DNA of 64,000 bases from NCBI RefSeq assembly GCF_000429225.1, contig NZ_AUBL01000004.1, positions 60,752 to 124,751 of the forward strand, read 5' to 3'. The position numbers and the translations under genes were made by a program. The DNA is from Actinomyces dentalis DSM 19115 (lineage in GTDB: Bacteria > Actinomycetota > Actinomycetes > Actinomycetales > Actinomycetaceae). The notes under the pieces were generated by a model that ran no database searches, was not told where the DNA came from, and worked only from the letters and a program-made list of their open reading frames with translations. Each line of letters opens with the position of its first letter. The stretch's first letter is position 1. Positions 55,811-64,000 of the stretch are shown piece after piece.

Positions 55811-58126
55811 ATGTTCGAGCACCTGGGTTCGGCTGCACCTCCCGCGCGAGTCAGCGCGACGGGGCCCGCCGGTGCGCCCGGGCGGGACGGGGTTCTCGAT
55901 GAGGACTTCGGCGAGGGCCCCGACGCGGACGAGGAGGTCCTGGACCGCCTGGCCGCCATGGCCCCGGGCGCCCAACTCGCCGACGTCGTCGAACGGTTCC
56001 TGAGCCCGCTCCTGGGTCCGGCTCCGGCGGGGGACTCGCCGTCGGACTCCGGCGATTTGGACGAGGGGGAGTGCTTCCGCCTGTTCGGCCCCGGCGGCGA
56101 GGGGGCGCTCGTCGAGCGGGTGCTCGATCCGGGCGAGCGGGCGCTGCTGGAGGCGGCGGACCGCCTGCAAGTGGGTCCCGGCGGCGAGATGGCGGCCGAG
56201 GCCCTGGCGGACCTGGGGGCCCGGGCGCTGAGCGAGGTCGTCGCCGCGTGCCGGCGCCTGGCCTCCTGGGCGCACTGGGCCGAGGCCCTGGCGAGCGCCT
56301 GCCTGGCGCGCACCCCGGAGCTGCGCACGGGACCGGCCCCGCGGGGCCCGCAGGACGACGCCCCGCGCTTCGTGACGCCGCAGGAGAACCGGTTCACCGT
56401 CTCCAGTGAGATCGCCTGCCGACTGGGCGTCTCACGCTCCCGCGCGGAGCGGCTCCTGGACCGCGGCGAGGCCATGCTGTCGGGCGTGCTGGCGCCCACC
56501 GAGGCGCTGCACCGCGTGGGCCTGATCGACGAGGCCAAGGCGGCCGTCATCGCGGGCCGACTCACCGGCGTGAGCACGCAGACGGCCCGCGCCGTCCAGA
56601 CCGAGGTCCTGCCCCGCGCCCCGCACCGCACGCACGCCCAGCTCGCGCGCGACCTCGACCGGTCGTTGACCGCCCTGGACCCCGACGGCGCCCGGGGGCG
56701 CCGTCGCCGCAACACCGCCCAGCGCCACGTGAGCCGGCCGCGGCCGGCGGGGGAGGGCGTGAGCGAGATGCGTCTACTCATGCCCACCGCCGACGCCTTC
56801 CTGGTGGACGCCACCCTCGACGCCGTGGCCGCCTCGGCGCGCGCCGCCGGGGATGAGCGCACCCCCGCCCAGCTGCGCGCCGACGCGCTGGTGGGAATGA
56901 CCCTGGGTGCGCTGCGCACCTGCCAGCGCGACGCCTGCCGGCGGACCCCGGAGCGCTCCGAGCCCCCGAGCGGGACCCGGGCGGCGATCGCTCCCGCGTC
57001 CCCGGGCGCAGCCCCGGATTCCGCGACCGCGCCGGGTGATCCCGGGGCGGGCGCTGCCTCCGCCGTCGTCGATGCTGCCGACGCCGCTGGTACCGCCGCC
57101 GCGACCGTTGCCGATGCCGATCGTCGTCTCATGCCCGACGGCGTGCCCCTGGAGGGCATGCTCACCGCCCTGAGCGACCTCGTCGGGTCGAGCAGCCCGT
57201 GGTGGACGCCGTCGGGATCGGCGCCCGTGTTCCCGCCGCCCGGGCTGCAGGTCCTGGTCGACGTCACCGTCCCCCTGGACCACCTGGTTCAGGTCCTCGA
57301 GGACGAACCGCCCGGCTCGGACCCGCAGGCCCCGGACCCGCCGCCGGGCGCGCCCCCGGGCCGGGGCCCGGATTCCGGCGCGGGGGCCGAAGGGCCCCCG
57401 GGCTGCGGGTCTTCCGCTCACCGGTCCCCGGATTCCGGACCCGCCCGGTGCGAGGCCGTCCTGACCATGGGAGGGCGCAGTGCGCCCATTCCCGGGGTCA
57501 CCGCCAGGGCTCTGGCCGCGGGCGGGACGTGGCGCAGACTGGTCACCGACCCGCTCTCCGGCGCCGTGCTCGACATCGGCCGCCGCCGCTACCGTCCGCC
57601 CGTCGCCCTGGCCGACCTGGTGCGCGCCCGGGACCGCGCCTGCACCCACCCCGGCTGCGAGGTGCCCGCGCGCCGCTGCGACCTCGACCACATCAGGCCG
57701 TGGGCGGCCGGCGGGACGACCTCCCTGACCAACCTCACCAGCCTGTGCCAGGCCCACCACCGCCTCAAGCACACGCCGGGGTGGTCGCTGAGCCGCGCCG
57801 ACGACGGCTCCCTGGTCTGGCGGACCCCCTCCGGCGCGCGCTACCGGCGCGAGGCGGACGGCACGATCCTCCGGCTGCCCCGGCGGGTGGGCCCGCGCCA
57901 CCTCATCGAGCCGGGCGGCCCCGTCCCCGACCACCTCGCCGCCGCGGTCACCGGCGCCGTCCTGGACCGGCTCGAACGGGGCCTGGCCGACGCCGCCCCC
58001 GCCGCCCTGACCACCCGCGGCCCCCGGCCCGGCCAGCAGCCCGGCGCCTTCGAGACCCGCCCCTACCCCCGGGCCCTCCACGCCCTGGGGCTGGCGGCCC
58101 TCCTCGACGAGGTCCCGGCCTTCTGA
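55811..58126 (+). CDS. DUF222 domain protein with C-terminal HNH endonuclease
   Basis: 771 residues. DUF222 (13E12-repeat type) in the middle: RFTVSSEIACRLGVSRSRAERLLDRGEAMLS…GLIDEAKAAVIAGRLTGVSTQTARAVQTEVL. HNH nuclease at the end: DRACTHPGCEVPARRCDLDHIRPWAAGGTTSLTNLTSLCQAHHRLKH, with Cys pairs for zinc and the His of DHI. A Pro/Ala-rich insertion separates the two, making it longer than most relatives. Such genes are present in many copies in actinobacteria; role unclear (possibly mobile or defence-related). Confidence 0.92.
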   Translation: MFEHLGSAAPPARVSATGPAGAPGRDGVLDEDFGEGPDADEEVLDRLAAMAPGAQLADVVERFLSPLLGPAPAGDSPSDSGDLDEGECFRLFGPGGEGALVERVLDPGERALLEAADRLQVGPGGEMAAEALADLGARALSEVVAACRRLASWAHWAEALASACLARTPELRTGPAPRGPQDDAPRFVTPQENRFTVSSEIACRLGVSRSRAERLLDRGEAMLSGVLAPTEALHRVGLIDEAKAAVIAGRLTGVSTQTARAVQTEVLPRAPHRTHAQLARDLDRSLTALDPDGARGRRRRNTAQRHVSRPRPAGEGVSEMRLLMPTADAFLVDATLDAVAASARAAGDERTPAQLRADALVGMTLGALRTCQRDACRRTPERSEPPSGTRAAIAPASPGAAPDSATAPGDPGAGAASAVVDAADAAGTAAATVADADRRLMPDGVPLEGMLTALSDLVGSSSPWWTPSGSAPVFPPPGLQVLVDVTVPLDHLVQVLEDEPPGSDPQAPDPPPGAPPGRGPDSGAGAEGPPGCGSSAHRSPDSGPARCEAVLTMGGRSAPIPGVTARALAAGGTWRRLVTDPLSGAVLDIGRRRYRPPVALADLVRARDRACTHPGCEVPARRCDLDHIRPWAAGGTTSLTNLTSLCQAHHRLKHTPGWSLSRADDGSLVWRTPSGARYRREADGTILRLPRRVGPRHLIEPGGPVPDHLAAAVTGAVLDRLERGLADAAPAALTTRGPRPGQQPGAFETRPYPRALHALGLAALLDEVPAF

Positions 58127-58309
58127 CGGCCCGGCGGCGGCGTCCCGATGGCCCCGGCGGCCTCCTGCCGAATGTCGCCGCGGGTCACGCGGGCGGGTCT
58201 GGGGGCCTGGGCGCTGCGCCGTCGGCTGTGAGACGCGGCGCTGATAGCATCGGTTCCGCGCCCCGGCCGACGGCGGCCGGTGCGGGCGCGCCGGACCGCT
58301 TAGGAGACG

Positions 58310-59005
58310 ATGACCAGAACCAGGGCCGGCAGGCCCTACCACATCGGCCTCACCCCCGAGGCGATTATCGACGTCGCCCTCGAGGCCACGCGCAACGCGG
58401 GGCTCGAATCGTGGTCGGTGCGCGATCTGGCCCGGCGCCTCGGCGTGGCCACCGCCTCGCTGTACCACCACGTCGGCGGGCAGGAGCTGCTGCGCCGTCG
58501 CGTCGTCGAGCGGGTCCTGACCATGGTCGGCTTCCCGACGCGGGTCCTGCCCTGGCGGGAGTGGTTCCGCGCGGCCCTGTTCCCCGCGCGCCCCGTCCTG
58601 GCGGGTCACCCCGGGACCGCCCGCTGGCTCCTGCTCCACGGTCCGGCCTTCCCCGCGATGATCCCCGTCGTCGACGCCGGCATCGCCTCGCTCCAGCGGG
58701 CCGGGTTCGGGGCGGACACGGCCAAAACGTACGCGGCCCTGTTCAACACGGCCCTGATGACCATCGCCTCCGCGGACGACCGGGCCGCTCACACCCGGTC
58801 GGCCGGGCGGGACCATGAGGCGCTCATGGACGAGTTCGAGGCGCTGGGACGCGAGAGCCCCGGGATCTCGCTGCTGACGCGCGACCTGGCGGGACGCCTG
58901 ACCGGTTCGGCCGAGTCGGCCGCCTCCGTGCAGGACGAGTACTACCGCTTCGTCCTGGAGCGCCTCATGGACGGTCTCGAGGACCTCACGACGTCGCAGC
59001 GGTGA
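58310..59005 (+). CDS. TetR family transcriptional regulator
   Basis: 231 residues. N-terminal HTH: GLTPEAIIDVALEATRNAGLESWSVRDLARRLGVATASLYHHVGGQELL. The C-terminal ligand domain resembles TetR_C (residues from about 85). Start ATG 58310 has AGGAGA upstream. Placed just before, and on the same strand as, the second ECF operon, which it may control through the palindrome at 59147-59158; this is inference. Confidence 0.92.
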   Translation: MTRTRAGRPYHIGLTPEAIIDVALEATRNAGLESWSVRDLARRLGVATASLYHHVGGQELLRRRVVERVLTMVGFPTRVLPWREWFRAALFPARPVLAGHPGTARWLLLHGPAFPAMIPVVDAGIASLQRAGFGADTAKTYAALFNTALMTIASADDRAAHTRSAGRDHEALMDEFEALGRESPGISLLTRDLAGRLTGSAESAASVQDEYYRFVLERLMDGLEDLTTSQR

Positions 59006-59145
59006 GCGCCGCGGCGCGGTGCGGCGGGGACGGGGGGCCGACCCCTCCCGGCCGGGTGCCGGGCCGCCCCGCGGCGGCGGTGCGGCGGGACTGCGGCACC
59101 GCCCGGCGGCGGTGACGGCAGCGGCGACAGCCATCGTCAAGGAAC

Positions 59146-59164
59146 TTAGGTGCACCTATCCGGA
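59146..59164. promoter_or_regulatory. Operator-like site upstream of the second ECF operon
   Basis: A perfect 12-bp palindrome TAGGTGCACCTA (59147-59158) lies in a 19-mer that matches the DtxR/IdeR consensus at 13 of 19 positions (TTAGGT and CCTA halves). A TTAATG -10-like hexamer follows at 59172-59177, so the site overlaps the -35 position. It could be bound by DtxR/IdeR or by the TetR regulator encoded upstream. Confidence 0.45.
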
Positions 59165-59292
59165 CACTGTGTTAATGTGGGCGCCGCGCCTCACCGCGCC
59201 GCAGGCACGGGGCGCTCGGCCGGGCCGATCCCTCCGCGGCGGCCGCACGGGAACGACCGCGTGGGAACAACCGCGCGGGAAGGGAGACTCTC

Positions 59293-59904
59293 ATGAGCGA
59301 TCACGATCAGCGCCGCCTCACCCTCGCGATGAGCGGCCGCGATCTCATGACCATCGGCATCTTCGCGGCCATCTACCTCGTGCTGTACTACGGCATCACC
59401 ATGTTCGGGTTCCTCAACCCGGTCATGATGATCGCGACCCTGGGTCTGAGCGTCGTAGTCGGGGCGATCCCGTTCATGCTGTTCCTGGCCAGGGTGAAGC
59501 ACGCCGGAATGGTCTTCCTGTTCACGCTCATCGTCGCCCTGGTGTGCCTGGTCCTCGGATTCCCGCCGGTGGCGGTCGTCCTCCTGATCGCCCTGTCCGT
59601 CGTCATCGAGGTCATTCAGGCGGTCACCGGCTACCGCTCGCGCTGGGCCGGAGTCATCTCCTACATCGTCTTCGCCATGTGGTACGCGGGTCCGCTCCTG
59701 CCCCTGTACTACGACCGCGCCGGCTACTTCAGCTCCATGGTCGCGAACGGCAGGGGCAAGGCGTACGTTCACCGCCTCGACGGGTTCCTGTCGACCGGGG
59801 TCCTCGTCGGCTACGACGTCGGCGTGGTCGTCCTCGGCCTCGTCGGCGGCGTCATCGCCCTCAACCTGCTGCGCAAGAACTTCGAGCGGGCGGGACTGGC
59901 TTGA
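59293..59904 (+). CDS. MptD/Trep_Strep-family ECF substrate-binding S component (copy 2)
   Basis: 203 residues, about six helices. MSGRDLMTIGIFAAIYLVLYYGITMFGFLNP, FMLFLARVKHAGMVFLFTLIVALV and GVISYIVFAMWYAGPLLPLYYDRAGYFSSMVANGRG parallel the copy at 14219-14848 segment by segment. It decides the cargo of the second importer. ATG 59293 has GGAAGGGAGA upstream. First gene of the operon 59293-62176. Confidence 0.87.
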   Translation: MSDHDQRRLTLAMSGRDLMTIGIFAAIYLVLYYGITMFGFLNPVMMIATLGLSVVVGAIPFMLFLARVKHAGMVFLFTLIVALVCLVLGFPPVAVVLLIALSVVIEVIQAVTGYRSRWAGVISYIVFAMWYAGPLLPLYYDRAGYFSSMVANGRGKAYVHRLDGFLSTGVLVGYDVGVVVLGLVGGVIALNLLRKNFERAGLA

Positions 59905-60677
59905 GCGCGGCGTCGACGACGTCGCTCGGGGCCGCCGCGACCGCGCGGTCGGCCGACGTCGGGCATCCGGGCCCGACGGGTTCGCGGGGGAGGACCGATC
60001 CGCGCACGAGTCTGCTCCTGATCCTCGTGATCAGCATCCTGGTCATGGCGCCCGGAGGCGCGGTCTTCATCCCCGCGGGCGCGGCGCTCGGACTCCTCCT
60101 GGCTCTGGCCGACGGCGCCCGGAAGCACGCCGCCGCCCTCGCACTGGGCGTCGGCATCCTCGGATTCGGCTGGTGCGCGCTGCCGCGGCTCCTGCCCTCC
60201 ATGCTCACCGCGGCCATCGGCCTGGCGGCGAACTACTTCCTCCGCTTCCTCGTCATCTACGGGGTGGGACAGCACCTGTTCCGCACGGCGACGCCCGGCA
60301 CCATGACCGCGGCGCTGAGGGCCGCGCGCGTGCCGCGGGCGCTGACGGTGCCCATCGCCGTCATGCTGCGCTTCGTGCCCGTCGTCGCGGCCGAGGCGTC
60401 CGCGGTGCTCGACTCGATGCGCCTGCGCGGGCTCACCGGATGGCGCTCCGTTCTGAGGCATCCGGTCCTGAGCATCGGATGGTTCACGGTTCCCGTCATC
60501 GCCTCGACGCTGCGGGTCGGCGACGACCTGAGCGCGGCGGCCCTCCTGCGCGGCCTGGGATCCCACCGGCGACCGACCTGCCGCGTCCCGCTGCACCTGG
60601 GCCGGTCGGATCTGCTCTGGATCGGGATCGGCGCGGTGCTCGTGGCGGCCTGCCCGGTCGTCAAGGGACTGACGTGA
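59901..60677 (+). CDS. ECF transporter T component (copy 2)
   Basis: 258 residues. Membrane helices from about LLLILVISILVMAPGGAVFIPAG. Coupling motifs ALDSMRLRGLTG-like (seen as VLDSMRLRGLTGWRS) and AALLRGLGSHRRPT. TTG start overlaps the S-component stop (TTGA), so it is translationally coupled; no own ribosome site is visible. Counterpart of 13395-14177, from which it differs by a shortened N-terminal region. Confidence 0.85.
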   Translation: MSAASTTSLGAAATARSADVGHPGPTGSRGRTDPRTSLLLILVISILVMAPGGAVFIPAGAALGLLLALADGARKHAAALALGVGILGFGWCALPRLLPSMLTAAIGLAANYFLRFLVIYGVGQHLFRTATPGTMTAALRAARVPRALTVPIAVMLRFVPVVAAEASAVLDSMRLRGLTGWRSVLRHPVLSIGWFTVPVIASTLRVGDDLSAAALLRGLGSHRRPTCRVPLHLGRSDLLWIGIGAVLVAACPVVKGLT

Positions 60678-62176
60678 TCGCCGTCGCCGACGCGTCCTGG
60701 CGCTACGCCGCCTCGTCGGAGCCGACCCTGGAGCACATCGACCTGGCCGTCGAGCCGGGGGAGGCCGTCGCGCTGTGCGGCGCCAGCGGGTCGGGCAAGT
60801 CCACCCTGCTGCGCATGATGAACGGGCTCATCCCGCACCTGCACGAGGGGAGCCTGAGCGGGGGCGTGACGGTGGCCGGTCTGGACGTCGCGGCGAGTCC
60901 GCTCGAGGAGATCGGACGCCGGACCGGCACCGTCCTCCAGCACCCCCGGCGGCAGTTCTTCACCGCCACCGCGGTCGAGGAGACCGCCTTCGCGATGGAG
61001 AACTTCGGCACCGCCCCCGAGCGCATCCGCGCGCGCGTCGACGCGGTGATGCGGCGGCTGGGGATCCACGACCTGGCCGACCGCCCCCTGGCGCACCTGT
61101 CCGGGGGGATGCAGCAGCGGGTCGCCGTCGCCGCGGCCCTCGCGCACGAACCGGGTCTGCTTCTCCTGGACGAGCCGAGCTCGAACCTGTCGGCCGACGC
61201 CGTCGAGAACCTCGCCGGCGTGCTCCGCGAGCTGCGCCGCCTCGGGATCACCATCGTCCTGAGCGAGCACCGGCTCCACTACCTCGCCCCGGTCGTCGAC
61301 CGGTTCGTGCTGCTCGAAAGGGGACGGATCGCCCGCGAATGGTCCGCCGAGCAGATCCTCGCGCTATCGGACGCCAACCTGGCCGCCCACGGGCTGCGCG
61401 ACATCAGAGCGCCCGCGACGACGACGCTGCCCGCCGTCGTCGCGCACGGGGCGAGCATTGCGGCCGGCGGCCCGGATGACGGTGCCGGGATTCCGCCCGC
61501 CCCTCCGGAGCTCCGGCCGGCGTGCGGCGGGAAGGAGACGGGGAGCGGGCTCCGACTCGCGGATGTGCGCTGCGTCCTCCGGGGACGCACCGTGCTCTCC
61601 ATCGACGACGCCTTCTTCCCCGCCGGGAGGGTGACGGCGATCTGCGGGCCCAACGGGGCGGGCAAGACGACGCTCGCGCGCACCATCGCCGGGCTCCAGC
61701 GGCATTCCGGCAGCATCTGCCTCGATGGGGCGGAGCTGAGCCGGCGCGAACGCCTCCGGTGCACCGCGATCGTTATGCAGGACGTCCAGCGCCAGCTCTT
61801 CACCGACAGCGCCCGGGCCGAGATCCGGCTGTCCGCCTCTCAGGCGGGGTCGGGCGCCGGCGCACTGGACGACGCCGAGGCGGACCGGCTGCTAGACGAG
61901 TTCGACCTGCTGCTCCACGCCGAGCAGCATCCGCTGGCGCTGTCGGGCGGGCAGCAGCAGCGCCTCGTCATCGCCGCCACCCGGTGCACGCGTGCGCGCA
62001 TCGTCATCTACGACGAGCCCAGTTCGGGCGTGGACCGGCGGCACCTGGAGTCGATCGCGCGGGCCATCGGGGACAGCGCCCGGGGCGGCGCCGTCGTCCT
62101 GCTCATCACCCATGACGAGGAGCTGCTGGCCGCGGCGGCCGATGCGCGGCTCGACCTGCGTAGGCCCTGCCGGTGA
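60674..62176 (+). CDS. ECF importer ATPase, two fused ATP-binding domains (copy 2)
   Basis: 500 residues. Domain 1: Walker A GASGSGKST, signature LSGGMQQR, Walker B LLLLDEPSSN. Domain 2: Walker A GPNGAGKTT, signature LSGGQQQR, Walker B IVIYDEPSSG, H-loop THDEE. A 50-residue linker joins them. GTG overlaps the T-component stop (GTGA). The gene order S-T-A2 equals that of the first operon; the domains are clearly related to 11863-13398 but not near-identical, so the duplication is old or the operons were acquired separately. Confidence 0.92.
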   Translation: MIAVADASWRYAASSEPTLEHIDLAVEPGEAVALCGASGSGKSTLLRMMNGLIPHLHEGSLSGGVTVAGLDVAASPLEEIGRRTGTVLQHPRRQFFTATAVEETAFAMENFGTAPERIRARVDAVMRRLGIHDLADRPLAHLSGGMQQRVAVAAALAHEPGLLLLDEPSSNLSADAVENLAGVLRELRRLGITIVLSEHRLHYLAPVVDRFVLLERGRIAREWSAEQILALSDANLAAHGLRDIRAPATTTLPAVVAHGASIAAGGPDDGAGIPPAPPELRPACGGKETGSGLRLADVRCVLRGRTVLSIDDAFFPAGRVTAICGPNGAGKTTLARTIAGLQRHSGSICLDGAELSRRERLRCTAIVMQDVQRQLFTDSARAEIRLSASQAGSGAGALDDAEADRLLDEFDLLLHAEQHPLALSGGQQQRLVIAATRCTRARIVIYDEPSSGVDRRHLESIARAIGDSARGGAVVLLITHDEELLAAAADARLDLRRPCR

Positions 62177-62188
62177 GACAAGACGCGG

Positions 62189-62203
62189 CCCGCCTGCGGC
62201 GGG
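62189..62203. terminator. Short bidirectional hairpin between converging operons
   Basis: CCCGCC-TGC-GGCGGG, six-bp arms, in the 30 bp between the second ECF operon and purU. Confidence 0.4.
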
Positions 62204-62206
62204 AAC

Positions 62207-63094
62207 TCAGGCGAAGACGACGGTGCGACGGCCGTTGAGCAGGACGCGGTGCTCGGCGTGCCACTTGACGGCCTGGGCGAGGACCCGGCGCTCGACGTCC
62301 TGCCCCTTGCGCTGCAGGGCGAGGGCCGAGTCGGCGTGCGAGGCCCGGGTGACGTCCTGCTCGATGATCGGGCCCTCGTCCAGATCGGCCGTGACGTAGT
62401 GGGCGGTGGCGCCGATGAGCTTGACGCCGCGGTCGTGCGCCTGGTGGTAGGGCTTGGCGCCCTTGAAGCTGGGCAGGAAGGAGTGGTGGATATTGATGAC
62501 GCCGCCGTGGAGGCGCTCGCACAGGGCGGGGGAGAGGATCTGCATGTAGCGAGCCAGAACCACGAGCTCCACGCCCAGGGAGTCGACCAGGCCGAGCAGC
62601 TCGGCCTCGGCCGCCTCCTTGGTGTCCTTGGCGACCGGGATGTGGTGGAAGGGGACGCCGTAGAACTCGGCGACGGACCGCAGGACCTCATGATTGCCGA
62701 CGACGCCGACGACGTCGATGGGCAGGCCCTGGCTGGTGGCGCGGAAGAGGAGGTCGGACAGGCAGTGCGCCTCCTTGGACACCATGAGGAGGGTGCGCAC
62801 GGGGCGGTCGACGGCGTCGAGGGACCAGCGCATGTCGTAGGTTCCGGCGAGTTCGGCCAGATCGGCCTCCAGTTCGGAGCGGGGCACGCGGGTCAGGACC
62901 GTGACGCGCATGAAGAACAGGCCCGTCTCGGGATCGCCGAACTGCTGGGACTCGGTGATATTGCCCCCGCGGCGGGCCAGCGCCCCCGAGACGGCGTGGA
63001 CGATGCCGGGCCGGTCCGGACAGGACAGCGTGAGGACGAGGTGCTGCGCGTCGGAAGGAGGGGCCGTGGCGGCCGGGGCGGCGGGCGTGGTCAT
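62207..63094 (-). CDS. purU: Formyltetrahydrofolate deformylase
   Basis: 295 residues. Hydrolyses 10-formyl-THF to THF and formate, balancing one-carbon pools. The N-terminal ACT domain (LVLTLSCPDRPGIVHAVSGALARRGGNITESQQFGD) is regulatory. The C-terminal formyltransferase-like domain has the catalytic Asn-His pair in VINIHHSFLPSFKGAKPYHQAHDRGVKLIGATAHYVTADLDEGPIIEQD, with the third catalytic Asp in LDEGP. The ATG at 63094 has AGGA upstream. Confidence 0.95.
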   Translation of the reverse strand: MTTPAAPAATAPPSDAQHLVLTLSCPDRPGIVHAVSGALARRGGNITESQQFGDPETGLFFMRVTVLTRVPRSELEADLAELAGTYDMRWSLDAVDRPVRTLLMVSKEAHCLSDLLFRATSQGLPIDVVGVVGNHEVLRSVAEFYGVPFHHIPVAKDTKEAAEAELLGLVDSLGVELVVLARYMQILSPALCERLHGGVINIHHSFLPSFKGAKPYHQAHDRGVKLIGATAHYVTADLDEGPIIEQDVTRASHADSALALQRKGQDVERRVLAQAVKWHAEHRVLLNGRRTVVFA

Positions 63095-63234
63095 GACAGG
63101 AGGATAGCGGCGGCCGGTCGCAGTGGAGCCGCACGGGGGAGCAGTCGCGTGGCGGGCGAGGAGCAGGGCGATCTGTGTCGATCCGTGTCACTCCTCCGGC
63201 GGGTCGGCCGGCGCCACTGCCGGTCACTCCCGTG

Positions 63235-63660
<426 letters not shown>

Positions 63661-63665
63661 TTATA

Positions 63666-64000
63666 GGTGGTATCCCCGCTCGCGCGGGGTTTACGCGGCC
63701 GTCTTGCGGGCCCTGAGCTGGGCGGTGGGATCATCCCCGCTCGCGCGGGGTTTACCTGGAAGTCGATCCTGCTGCCGTTGTCGCTGGAGGGATCATCCCC
63801 GCTCGCGCGGGGTTTACACCGCTGCGGCGAGGAGAAGAATTCGGCGCCGGGGATCATCCCCGCTCGCGCGGGGTTTACGGGCTGCGCGACGACCTGCGCG
63901 CGGCCGCGGCGGGATCATCCCCGCTCGCGCGGGGTTTACCGGTCAACCTCCACCTGGCCGACGGCCGGGTCGGGATCATCCCCGCTCGCGCGGGGTTTAC
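63666..64000 (-). CRISPR. Type I-E CRISPR array, trailer end (six repeats, five spacers visible)
   Basis: 29-bp repeats start at 63666, 63727, 63789, 63850, 63911 and 63972; the last ends at base 64000, so the array continues beyond the window. The stem CCCCGCTCGCGCGGGG is constant and repeats 2-6 are identical. Spacers are 32, 33, 32, 32 and 32 nt. Repeat 1 (63666-63694) is degenerate in bases 3-6, as at a trailer end. In the minus direction the repeat reads GTAAACCCCGCGCGAGCGGG then GATGATCCC, the canonical actinobacterial I-E orientation, so the leader and cas genes should lie to the right, outside the window. Confidence 0.97.

Overview
The window is about 64 kb of very GC-rich DNA. It most resembles a member of the Actinomycetaceae (Actinomyces-like Actinomycetota). 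The evidence is: the gene order tsaC-wecA-atpI-atpBEFHAGDC-DUF2550-nucS, which is an actinobacterial arrangement; the mismatch endonuclease NucS; a DUF222/HNH endonuclease; many genes whose start codon lies 6-7 nt after a TANNNT-like -10 box (probable leaderless transcripts); and a type I-E CRISPR array with an actinobacterial-style repeat. No rRNA or tRNA gene was recognised.

Layout. 1-2.4 kb: 5' part of an ABC exporter ATPase (minus strand), divergent from a NarL-type two-component pair, then a 23-bp tandem repeat. 2.5-11.8 kb is accessory: a DUF4143 AAA ATPase, a DUF4253 protein, a C-terminally truncated Fic protein, a YafQ/DinJ toxin-antitoxin pair, a lipoprotein remnant, a LysR-controlled aldo-keto reductase/CMD pair, a nitroreductase, an HXXEE membrane protein, and an AbiEi-type antitoxin whose AbiEii toxin is cut after 14 codons by a 678-bp element with 14-bp perfect terminal inverted repeats. 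11.9-16 kb: a complete ECF-type importer (fused double ATPase, T component, MptD-like S component) divergent from an AraC regulator, with a DtxR/IdeR-like iron box between them. 16-34.9 kb: metabolic and envelope genes (LtrA, nucleotidyltransferase, esterases, GH3 glycosidase, cytosolic alpha-amylase, MFS transporter, isochorismatase, Ogt, GT87, DJ-1), plus a second DUF4143 ATPase preceded by two palindromes. 34.9-39.5 kb: PspC/toastrack membrane proteins and a PspC-histidine kinase/response regulator pair. 39.6-50.3 kb: the housekeeping F1Fo ATP synthase block. 50.3-58.1 kb: an HTH_42 protein, an ABC-2 exporter behind paired operator-like palindromes, NagA, DinB and DUF222-HNH. 58.3-62.2 kb: a TetR regulator and a second complete ECF importer paralogous to the first, again with a DtxR-like site upstream. 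62.2-64 kb: PurU, a small HTH protein, and the trailer end of a type I-E CRISPR array running off the right edge.

How it fits together. The two ECF importers share domain layout and similar upstream motifs but have different local regulators (AraC and TetR), which suggests two differently tuned routes for an iron-related substrate. This is inference; the substrate cannot be read from sequence. The accessory part between 2.3 and 11.8 kb looks like a site of repeated gain and decay: an orphan antitoxin, a truncated Fic, a lipoprotein remnant, an ABC exporter 3' remnant, and non-coding repeats at the junctions. The strongest candidates for something undescribed are the 14-bp-TIR element with its nested 20-bp tandem array, and the repeat or palindrome arrays in front of both DUF4143 ATPases.
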